NCBI GenBank assembly: GCA_905116865.2
Contig: CAJHNH020001149.1
Span: 23,501-87,500 of the forward strand
Length of the DNA stretch: 64,000 nt
Origin: Candidula unifasciata
Taxonomy: Eukaryota; Mollusca; Gastropoda; Stylommatophora; Geomitridae
Direction of reading: 5' to 3'
The notes under the pieces are model-generated. The model saw only the letters and a list, made by a program, of their open reading frames with translations, made no database searches and was not told where the DNA came from. Below are positions 45,634 to 57,500 of the stretch, in pieces; within the stretch, counting starts at the first letter, position 1; the number at the start of each line of letters is the position of its first letter. The position numbers were made by a program, and so were the translations under genes.

Positions 45634-46290
45634 GTTGAGTTGCGTTGAGTCAAGAATTGGCATCACAGCACTCATGGCATTCCCATGCATGCTCCGCCCT
45701 CATCTTCAGCAGCAAGCGCAGAGTTCCAGTATTGAAGGTACTGGCCACAATCTAGTTAAATGTCCGTCTTGCCTTTCCTCTCAGCGTAGTGAGCCGGCCA
45801 GACCCTCTGGTTACACCCAGGTGCTTCATTCTCTCCAGGCCATAATAATCTTCTTTCTTTACTGATTCCGTTGCTTGTTCTCAAAGGGCCTTGCCCACAT
45901 CTGGCTTGTCATGTATCAATTCACCACCCAGTGGTGCAGATCCAGCCAATCTGTCTGCCTGTTCATTACCCACCACGCCGGCTTCACCTGGAGAAAAGAT
46001 CCAATGTATGCTCACTACCCGTAACCTTTCCAGTGAAACTGGACACTCTGCTCGAAGAATCCCTGTCTTCAACTTTCTCAGCATGCTTTCAGAGTCTGTT
46101 ACAATTACGACATGTGTATGCATCTTGCTCTCTATCCACCGGAGAGCTGCAGTAACCGCCTCCACCTCCATTCTCAAGCTAGATGTTGTGGTGTCATTAG
46201 CTTGGCTGTCTTGCACTGAAGATTTTCTTCTGGCTTTCGCTATGAACTCACAGGTACTTCTCTTTCCACTGTAAAGATAATCACATCACA
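45634..46290 (-). mobile_element. LINE 3' part with RNase H domain
   Basis: The minus-strand frame 46216-45881 reads EVEAVTAALRWIESK, then VIVTDSESMLRKLKTG and GVVGNEQADRLAG, the strand/helix pattern of a type I RNase H as found in I-like non-LTR retrotransposons. The 3' end (45860-45634) shows [18 protein letters not shown] readings and ends in a GTTGAGTTGAGTTGC run. Reverse transcriptase is absent (5' truncation). Fragments of the same family dot the window. Confidence 0.85.
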
Positions 46291-46429
46291 TGGGCGTTAT
46301 TTGTCGTGAATCAACTGTTGGACTTCAACCTCATATATATGTATATATAAAATAAATTGGGTCTGTGAAAGAGATGAGCCCATAACACTGAAGTCCTGGA
46401 GCAAAATCAAAGTCAATGAGTTGAGCTGA

Positions 46430-46860
46430 GGCGATTCAAGAACTGACATCACAACACTTAGGGCATTTCCATAAGCGCTCTGTCCCCATTCTCAGCAGCC
46501 AGCGCAGAGTTCAAATACCAATGTTGCCAGTAGCACAAATGGACTCAGAACCAGGGTATAACAGGAGCTGCTGTGAGTTACATCCAGTAAACAAACTAAT
46601 CTCTTGAAGCCCCAGTTGTTAATTTAAACTTGTAAATGTATAAGTCAGCTTTAACTTCTAGTTAGCCTTCGACAGCTGTAAACTCCCTCGAAAAGCTCTG
46701 GTTGTTCGTCCACATCTGGACTTTAGTCTTGTTCCAGAACTTGAGTTTTGTGTCCACATCTGTTTTACTTACTTGAATGCAGCTGTCGGTTCCTGACCTC
46801 TTAGACAGATGCACTTTGACCTCTAAAGGAACACCTCTAATTAACGACATTTTACGACAT
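46430..46860 (-). repeat. Inverted repeat arm 2 (partner 43460-43900)
   Basis: Reverse complement of arm 1 at very high identity by eye. The intervening 2.5 kb holds the candidate exon 8', a MITE half, a microsatellite and an RNase H LINE, so the pair is not a simple transposon with its own inverted ends. Confidence 0.65.
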
Positions 46861-47463
46861 GCGTGTCAGGGGGCAGTGGGTCTATTCCAGCCTCTCAGTG
46901 TGGCCCCGAACTCACACAGGGAAATAAACCAACAAAATCTGAGCCGAATATTTGCATAGAAAGCACAGACAAGCGCTGTTTTCTCAACATAAGGAGTATT
47001 TTTCTTTATGTATGGCTGTCATGTAACAGACCGAGCCACCCCTTCATGTTGGACTCGTCTAGATTCTGTCATCACTATGTAAATTAGGCCAGGTTAAAAA
47101 AAAAAAAATCACCTGTGTAGGTATATAATCTATCCTTTATATTAACACCTCTTTATGGCATAAAAAGTATTTCTGAATGTTCTGAATCTCTTGGTAAATC
47201 TCCATTGTCAAAGTTACAGTTAGAGTTTAGAGATTCTTTGTGATATTGCTCTCCTTCCGATGGGCAGAGCACGGCCCAGGGCGTAGGGATTTTCCCACTC
47301 TTTTTTGGTGGGGACGCTAGGGACTAACTTCATTCTCAGCTTGGCATCCACGGAGAGCAGACATTTTGTGTCCTGATTCTAATTTCTATGCTAAATCTAG
47401 AAGCATTTGTTGCCCAGTACATTTCCAAAAGCTTGGGTAAGTTTATTATAGTTTACAAGTACC

Positions 47464-47528
<65 letters not shown>

Positions 47529-48184
47529 CGCTACTGAGAGTGGGACCAGCTTTGCTATGGGACATTACAGGGCTATGCTTTTCTTACTGAAGCCCACCTA
47601 AATCAGATTCCCCATTACAGGCTGAGGTGATAGGCGCTGACCATCCCAGCATTGGGGCCAGTGATTTAATCTAGCAGTCAAATCGTTCCAAGACTAGTTT
47701 TGGTTGTGGAAACTTCAGTACATATATGGAGGCTGGCCGAATAATGAGGTCAGCACACATTGTCGATCGAGCAGTAGTGGGCAGGCAGGTCTTACGTCAT
47801 GCGGTATTTACAAGTTAACGCATGTCAAATCACTGGGTGGTGACATAAAAGGCTAGAGAAACCTTGTTAGTTTATAAAATATACATATTTATGTGAGTGT
47901 TAGTCTGTGTAACTACAGTTGTGCAGATATGAAAGTAGAGGGATATTGTCCTCTATCAGAGAGACTTCTAAGTGTCTTCTTGTAGAACTTTGTTTCATGT
48001 CTCTTCTACTGACTGACTGACACTGTTTGCATGGAGACTAGTACAGTCTCATTCTCATGAGAGCTGTCCTCTGAGCTGTACATGTGGGGATATAGAGTTA
48101 AGTGGGAACTGGACATATGTTTTTGAGATGACTGCTAGTATTCCAGTTCCACACAGGATGATATCTCCTTAGAGGCTAGGAAAT
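46861..48184. other. Unassigned spacer with (AT)n microsatellite
   Basis: Between the inverted repeat and the duplicated spacer I find no gene. A (TA)n run of about 30 units lies at 47465-47526. The rest has no readable domain and no partner in the A/D block. Confidence 0.5.
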
Positions 48185-50114
48185 TAATTAACAATCCAAA
48201 AAGCCACCAGCTTGAAGGCCACCAGATCTTATTTGCCACCAGCAGTTAGAAGATAGCACCATGGGTCTGGCCGACAGCTCTGTTCAGACGGCCACGTAGT
48301 GACCAGTGATTACCTTGGAGAGATCCACATCCAGGGAGCACTCAGAGAAGCCTGAGAGCCTGAGAGCCTACCATTTTTGGTGACATTATATTAAAGTAAC
48401 GTGCATCTCATAAATAGTGAACCCATCTGACTTGGTTGGCCAGCTATTAAAAATTGAACATCGTGTGAATTGTCGGGTAGCCTACCAGTTCATTGACGGT
48501 GTTCCAGACAGCCTAGTTGTTGTGGAGCAAGCGGATCAGTGGACCAGACTTGGAGGACGATAAGTACACCAGTGTTGGTGGTGGATTCGGATTGAGTGCC
48601 AAGGTCCTAGCTTATTTATTCCACACTGGAGCTCTGATAATCATGGCGACTCTTAAGGACAACTCTGGTGTCAATCATATCTATTGTGTCTGTGGTTTCT
48701 TAATGTCTTTAATTCTATTGAGTTCTTTTTGCCTGATTCATATATGTTATGTTGAACTTATTACATGTCTTTGGAATTTTTGATTCTTGATTTAGTGTCC
48801 ATCCTTCACTGTTCCTAGTTGTCTAGAGTGTGTGTAATTATTATATTGCATCTTTTCCTGTGTTACCATGACTATGTTAATAGACTATCTTGTCTAGAAG
48901 CTGGGTTTTTGTGTGTGTGTGTGTGGTAGTAGTGAGGATGTCAGAGCAAGTTGCTCTTATGAATTTATATTCTATAGTGCCATAACTTGTGTCGCCTCAC
49001 CCCTGAAATAGGTTGGATGTGTATTGGAGCTGCGGGAATCCGCCTAGACCATTGCGAGCCGAAATCCCAACATTTATAACTATTTCGGAGTGCTGTTGGT
49101 TCATCGGGAGAAATCCTTACCTAGGCACGTGACACGAGCAGTATGTGACAATGGCCAGAAAACAAGATTACAAATAAGTCTTCATCATCATCATCAATGT
49201 CCACTTCTGCCGTTAAGCGTTGTGGGGAAGAACAGTTTGCAATCCATGAGCAGCAATGGTTAATGTCATTAGGTTTCGATGAAGAAGCTCTTAAATGTCA
49301 TCAATCCGTTTTCTCCCAGGTCGGCCTCTTGCTTTGACTCTACTGAAAATTTGACATTTGTTTTTTGTTAAAACTGTTGTTCGCTTTTTTTCGATGCGTT
49401 GTGATTGTTTCTGGTCTTTAAAGTGATGATATAATGGCTCTTTTTCTTTAATTCCTGTTTAATTCTTCAATACCAGTTGAAAAAAAAAAAAAAATTCCCA
49501 ACAGGTTGGTTTACAGTAAATAATACCAAAATAAACATAACAAAGTATTAAAAACAAAGTCACTTACGACGAATACTAGGTAAACACAAACACAATGTTG
49601 TAACAGTAGGGATGTGCACAAGACCTATATTCGTCTCTATTTAGGCGAATGTTTTAACAGAAACTCTTGGACTTTTCGGTCCCCTACAACTGTTATTCTT
49701 TTTCTTTAGAATTCATCTGCCATCTTGTTTCTGACAACATTAATTTATTAATCTGATATTTTTATTTGTGAGCTCCACCAGACAGACCTACAAACACTTG
49801 ATGTCAGGAAAATTCATTGCAAAAAAAAAAAATAAGGTTTCGGGATAGCATGTGAGCCACCCTAATGTTTTTTGTTTCGTTTTTTTGTGTGCCTGAGCGC
49901 TTTATCATCCATTTATCAAATTGTCATCTTTCACCATCTGAAGTTTGGCCTGCTTTTTCTTCTCTGACCCTGTGGGTTCCATTGCAATAACATTCTAGCT
50001 ATGTTGTTATATTGCAATGTTGTAAAACATAAAAATAATAATAATGACAATAACGACACTAACGACGACAACAGGATAAAGCTGGCGACTGGCTTAGGCA
50101 TCCAGAACTGACTT
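48185..50114. repeat. Duplicated spacer and 3' flank of gene C
   Basis: Direct partner of 15190-17129. The part 49430-50114 is also the reversed partner of the flanks of A and B. It contains a minus-strand LINE end with (CAT)n tail at 49170-49345, a (GT)n run at 48910-48925 and A tracts. No open frame is conserved between the two blocks. Confidence 0.7.
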
Positions 50115-53100
50115 TCAGTTGCTGGTTGACTTGACGTAGAAATTATTGGCCGCTGGGTTCACACGATCGGCGTTGTTTGAGAAGACCATATTGTAGGGGT
50201 AGGTCAGTGGAGGGGCCGAGACGTCATCCAACTGCTTCATCTGCAATAATGTCAGCATACTATGAGAGTCGTTAAAACATTTTACCCAGAAAGTACAAGT
50301 ATTTATCCAGCTAACTTATCGAGGGGATGGCGTCATGTAGATTCTGTAGGATCGATTACAAACAGCTGCTGGCCAAGCATTCTTTGTCGCTGATCCAGGA
50401 GTGAAGACCACTTTCATCACAACCCTGACTTTGAAAGAGCTAGTGCCCCCCGTAGACCAAACTCAGTCGCTTTTATTAAATGACATGTAAACTATGCTAT
50501 CAATGTCAAACGTGGACACTGTCTTCAGAAGACAGGAGGAAAATAGTCACTAGAGAAATGAAATGTTTACGTACTATGCTAGGTGTAACAAAGAAAGATT
50601 CGAAACTAAACTTTACACGTAAACAAGAAACCAAATGGTTTAGCCATATAAGAGGACTGGCATCACACAGGAGCCACAGAGACCAATTTTATAAAGATAC
50701 AGCGGTAACAGAGCCAGAGATCAACCGCGAAGAAGATGGACCGCAGAAATATAAGAAAGGCTGAAATATTCTTTATACAAAGCGAACTGAAGGGTCCGTT
50801 CCAGAGATATTTTTCTGTACTGATGTTGCGAGGCGTTCCAGGAGTAGAGAATAGAAGAAAAAGAAGATGTAAGTGTGAGTTGACCTAATATGGTCGAACA
50901 GAGAGACATCCTTAAAATAGAGTAGCAGAACATATACAAAACTGGCTACAGGCACCTCTGAGTGATTCCACAAGGGTGTCGAGACCAGCTCAGAGGAAAG
51001 AACCCAACTCTTCTATGGGACGTCAATGGCTTCATTCGGGACATGTAATTGACACAGACACTGCTTTTCGTACAAGAACCACACACCGCACAGAGCTTTG
51101 GAAATGAAAATGAGCAAACCCTGACTGACTGGTTCAACCCCATCAAGACATTACACCGAGCGACAAACGGCCGGTGACACAATGTGCCACCATTTGGATC
51201 AGGAACCCTCCGGGACAGGTCCTAGAATTTGTGTTGAACCCATAGTTTGGATTATATTGGGGACAGCCAGTGCAGCGCTCTAAAACAGAAAAAAAAAAAA
51301 AAAAAAAAATGGCGTCCTACATTGGGATGCGGCATTCATATTAAACAACCGCTTTGTACCCTACCATGACATCACACAAGCGATAAAAACCTGGCGAGAA
51401 AGGTGCCACCATGCGGATGAGGATCACCCGTTGATTGGTCCCAGAAACCCCTTTCAGCTGTTTAGGGTGGGGCTTCAAATAACGAAAAATTGCATCCCAC
51501 GTGGAAACGACTAGATATAATGCAAGCAACCCCCCCCCCCCCCACCTCTCTTGCTCCCCTATCTGAGATATAGCGAAAATATGTCTGGCAATAAACTATA
51601 ATATGAATTGTTTTTTTCCGTATTACTCGAATATGTCATCTAAATATCAAACTGATGAAAGCAAACCTCCTCTTGGGTCAACCTCCATCCGTTGGCTCCC
51701 ATGTTCTCATCCAGTTCGGCAAGACTTGTGGCCCCTGTGATAACTGAAGAGACAACGTCCTTCTGTAGAAGCCATCGGAGGGCCACCTGGGCGACACTCT
51801 TGGCTGTGTTTAGGAGGGAGAGAAGCCAAAATATTACACACACTGGCAGTACAATCTGGCAGTGCAATTAATATACTGACTGACTGACTTTCTACCCTAC
51901 CAAGACATCACACAAGCGATAAACACCCGATGACACAATGTGCCACCATGTGGATGAGGATCGCCGTGGAGAGGTCCCAGAAACCGCGTTCAGACAATTG
52001 GCCATATCTATGGTCTGCCTATATTGCGACCCCTGGCAAAAGCCAGTTTGGGGCTTTAAATAACAAAAAATTTCATCCTTAAAAGGTGGGTATATTATTT
52101 TAATTAATATACAGTCAGCATACTCACATTATACTGCTCGATATTGTGTACCGTTTTTACTAACTGATCTCTGGTATAATGGTTTTAACTATTGAAGAAA
52201 CAGTATACACTTACAGTTCCCGTCCTTTTTAGGATGACATTTTTCGTTATTTGAAGCCCTACTCTGGCTTTTGCCAGGGGCCGCAATATAGCCAGGCCAA
52301 AAATATGGCCTAATGGCTGAATGCGGTTTCTGGGACGTCTCCACGGTGATCCTCACCCACTTGGTGGCACATTGTTTTATCGGGTGTTTATCGCTTGTGT
52401 GATGTCCTGGTGGAGTATAAAGTCAGTCAGTCAGATACAGTATTTATGGTTAAGCATGTGTTCCCAGTGGCAGGTATTCGAATATGGTTGTTCAACAAAT
52501 TATGATGTCATTTCCTGATGTTCAAGTCCCTCATCCTAATACTGTTACCAATCCAACGTGTAGATTCAACTGCGAATAGAGCTCTGATATGGAAAGCAGC
52601 ACCCAAAATAAGACGGTGATTACACAAACTGGAACATAAATATTTTAAAGGAAAAAAAAGCGTTTTTTCGAAACCAGCTCGTATCCTAATGCGTGATATT
52701 GCATGCGGCCGTGTCATAGTCATGTAATAAGTGATGACTAGTGAATAGAAGAGCATCTGATTATCGTCCCAGAAACTCCGTCTCTCAGCAACTCTCCTGT
52801 CTCGTGTTGGTCGGCCCCTGCCCTTTCTTCCTGGTACTATGCTTTATACTAATATTTTTGTTCTCAAATCTTTCGTGCACTTGATATGACTAAATTATGT
52901 CAGCTTTCGAGATGTTCAGTCCTTTCAGAGTCATTTGGGGGGGGGGGGGAGGTTTGGGGAAAGGGAGGAGGGAGGTGAGGGGAACATGGTATGTTTACAA
53001 TGTAGTAAAAGAAAACTGCATTGTGGTAAGAGAAAAAAAGAATTTTGTTTAAAGCACCCTGCAAATTGTAAAGCCCTGAGCTGAGTTTTTTTTTTTGGGG

Positions 53101-54444
53101 GGGGGGGGGGGGGGATTGGAAGAGAGAGAGAGAGGGGGGGGGGGTGGGCTAATACTTAGATCCAGCACCGTTGTTAAGTGTCAGCCAGATGTTTATCTGC
53201 ACTGCACCAGTTTCGTTACACAATGAAAATTTATTTCTACTTCATTAGGAACATTTACCACAAGGGGACACTACTCACAGTACTTCTTTGCAATGGCTTC
53301 AACAAGATCTAGAACATCAAACGATTTATCGTCAAACTGTTTCCACAAAGGACCAGCCTGGGTGGCCTTGGACTCATTGTCTGCCACCCAGCCAATCCTC
53401 CCTTTTGTGGGTTTCACTCCTCGTTTGACTTCCCCTGTAAGGAAGCCCCTGGGGAGGATGAAATATTGCGTAACGGAGACAATGTTGTGGCAATTCATTA
53501 TACGTTGTTGTGGGATGGTGCTGTATAATTCATGTGCTGTGTGTATATGATCAACGTTAGAAGACTGCAGTACCTCACGAAATCTATGCGCTTACATGAC
53601 CTGCGACCTACCATCTTGAGGCCCCCCACCCTCAAATGTTGTAGTGCTGGGAGCTGCGTAACGTGGTGTAGCGGCTAGACGCTCTTTTACGGATCCGACG
53701 ATGGTGGGTTAAAATACTGGCGGGACCTTACATTTTTTTTTTCTTTAAAAAAATGACTATAGCTCTCAGGTCGGCCCAACCTTGAATGGGTACCAGGTGC
53801 AGTCCTGGGAAGTAAATGGGCGGCTGACCTGATGCCGATCACATCACTCACCAAGTGGCGATTGGTCTATATAATAAAGGTCGGCCTAAATGCCCAGTAC
53901 GTGGACTTTGACTTCTAGTAATGCCCCCTGGTTTCTAGGTATTCAGATCAGACGCCAGTGTGCATTGTTGTGCACATTAAAATAAATCCCTTTGCAGTTG
54001 GAAATCGAAAATAGTAACCTAGCGGCGCTGCCCGGGCAACATTTGGAGTTAAAAATCTACCCAAAGTGTGTGTACACAGAGTGTGTGCACTGTAATGAGC
54101 TTTTTCGGACTCAGACTTGAGTTAGAAGAAGAACGGAGCACTAATGGGTTACCACCCGTGTGACATGGTGTTGATGCGTTGTTCAAAACTTCAAAACCTA
54201 TAGACTGTTGTATTTCAAGTGTTAATTCTTAGGATATAACCTATGAAAAGGAATTTGTGCTGTACATAGGAATGCACTACAATGTTAGAATAGGCGGATG
54301 TAATTAGAAGACTTAGTTGAATTCTGGGGATATAAATCAGATGTAGAGTCAGTTGGGAAGTAGTTGAGATTTTGTTAACCGTTCTGGTCAGACATTGTCT
54401 TCCGTGGGTTTGCGGAAAGGCTTACAATCGGTGCTCTCTATAAG

Positions 54445-54539
<95 letters not shown>

Positions 54540-57500
54540 GGGTTATCCTCATTGCACTCCGGACATGCTCTTTATGAGGATTTTGGGGTAACGTTTCTCT
54601 TAGTAAGGTTTTGCTTTACCGCAGATGGCGGGAGACCATTCGATGTCTGTTTTAACTTTTGATGACATGAGTGTATGGAATGAATTGTTTTTAATTGTTG
54701 AGATTGCCAGTGGAAATAATAGAGACTTTTTAGAGTACATATAGTAGCATTGTCATCTTGTGCCGTGGACTTTATGTATACAATATTAAAGTGTAAGTGG
54801 CCTGTCCCAAGATGTTACCGTTGACTCTTTAAGATAGCCAGAGGTGTGTTTGCCTTTGTTGGGTCAAGTGTGCTTAGGTGTTAATGTATAGAAGATTGCA
54901 AGTATTAGCAGCACATCTATCAAAGAGAGATCCAGTGTCATATCAGCATAGGCGCCCAGACCTAAATACCTCGTTGTTTTCAAATCCTCAGAAGTATCAG
55001 TTCTCGAGGTATGGCGTCCGATAAAGACTGAGATTTTTTCAAGAGGACTTCTAAAATGTCCTCTGGTGTCTGGGTAGTAAGAAAGAATGCCCATGTGTAT
55101 TGTTGCGCAAGTAAAAATATCTTGCCAGATGGAAAAAAATGTAGCCTAATGGCACTGCCTGGGCAAAATCTGGAGTTCAAAATGTACCCAAAATATTTCA
55201 GGATCATCGCCGGTTGAAACGAAGTTCGTGCACAGTGCTGAGTTTCTTCAGGCTCAGACTTGAGTAAGAAATAGAATGGAGCACTTATGAGTTACCACCC
55301 GTGTGCCACCATGTTGATCCGTTCAATAAAGATAAACATAAATGTCAGTGTAGAAAAATTAGCATTACATGCATTTATCTAACAAGTGCTCTTTGTGCCC
55401 ACACGGCAAACCAAGAAGACGATGGAGAGATTATATCCATACATACCTTCACACCAACTAGAAAGAGAAGGCCAATCAAAGAGATGAATGGATGCGAGTG
55501 ATATCTGGAACAGTGAACCTCAAGGGCTCGGAATGCTGAAGAAGAAGAAGACGAAGAATTTGTCCATCAAAAGCCCCTTGACCCTTTGTCCCAAGGTAAT
55601 GAACTACTTCCGAACTAAACAAAATAAATGACAATGCAACAATTAGCCAGACGCACCCTTTGAGCGGACTCCAGGTAAGAACCCCAAGTCCCTGGGCCTT
55701 GCACACCTGGAATGGCTCCAGCTCAGACTCCCTACAGACCAGGCTGTATTGTTGCTGGCAGAGAGAAAAACGTCAATGCAGTTGGTGATCTAAAGTCGAT
55801 TTAACAAGGCAAGTCTTCTATAATTCATTTTCATTATGTGTGTGTGACAAACTTCAGGTAACATAAATAAACATGTTGTTTGTGGCAATTAATTACTCTA
55901 GGACATTCATATCCGTTCCACAGATTTGGCTAATTTGTGCGCAAAACAGTTGATTCCTGACCTCATAGACAGATATGCTCCGACTTAGTCACATTTAAGA
56001 ACATAATTTTAGGAGGCATTGTTCCCCCACCCCCCACACCCCACTAAATAGCATGCAAAAGAGCGGCTTCAAAGAAATGAGGAACAACTTATAGAGGATG
56101 TTACCTAAGTAATTCTATGGTCAAAGTTTTTTAATAATTCCACACTACGTCAGGAGAGTTGTGCAGTTACAAATATCCAGTTACTGCTGACGGACTTACA
56201 GAATACTCTGTACAACGCATAAGAAAGAGCCCACAGAGGATTCTGACATCTCATTCCAAAAGGAAGAAGAAGATCCCCCCCCCCCTTTTTTTTTTTTCCA
56301 GAAAAAGAGAGTCCAATTTCTCAGTGTAGTACCTACCTGTAGACTGATAATTGGGTTGAGTCCCAGGTGTTTGGTTGTCTCCACAAGTTGACTCAACTGC
56401 CAACCAGTGACGTTACTGACCCCGATGTAGCGGATTTTGCCAACACGAACTAGGTCATCCAGTGTTCTCAGGGTTTCCTCGACTGGGGTTCCATCATCAA
56501 ATATATGGGTCTGTGGATCGAGAAGACGTAACAATGAATGAAACTAAGTTTAGGACACTCCACCCCAGTGGCGTATTTGGCAAATGATGCTAGACTAATA
56601 TTATTTATAGACCCCGTCTATGAGTGATGGTGTTAACATCACGAGTACCGTCTTTACTTCCCAGGACTTTACACTGTACTCATTGTCGATATTTAAGTTA
56701 CAAACAGAAGTGAATGCACGTGTGGAAACACACAACACACCTTAAGTTCTACTAAAAGTCTTGAGAATGGGAAAACAATGATATCTCGACAAAGAAAAGT
56801 TGCAGGGAAAAAAGGAACGAATGAACGAACGAACTTATTTTATTTTCAAAGGGTCAAAAATTAGGCACGCAGGTCTGTCTTACATTCGGCCGTTCTAAAC
56901 ATTCATCTTTCACACAGCAGTTGTGTTTTATCAATGAAGCATGTTATGTTCATGTAATAATATGCACATTATGAATATCAAGTCAAAAAGAAAGCCATGG
57001 GTGGTAAAATATGTGCGCACGCTCGCGCGCGAACACACACACCAACATACACACTCGAACCCGTTCACTCACTTAAGCACATACATAAATTTTGTCAGCG
57101 GTACCAGATTCAAGCAGAAGATAAACCTTAGCAATTTTAAATACTGATAGAAAGTAGTTTTTGGCAAAGCACTGATTATATATGAGCGTTTAGGAATCAC
57201 TAACGACTGGTGCAGCACATGGAAGAATTCGATAACTGATTCCATCCAAGCCAGAGGAGTTTGTTTGCATGAGTTTGGAGAGATATTTATACATTTCAGC
57301 AACAGACATAAGGAAAATCTCAGAAGGGATAGTCGTAGTGCATTTTTCCTCACAGAATGATGCTAGTAAGCTTAAGTCACACTGTGAGTCTGGTATTGTG
57401 GACTTTGAATTCTTTTTTTTTTTTTTTTTTTTTTTGATATAAAGAAACAACTAAAATCATGACACCTTAGATAATTGGGCTTGTGTTGATTTGAAGAATG

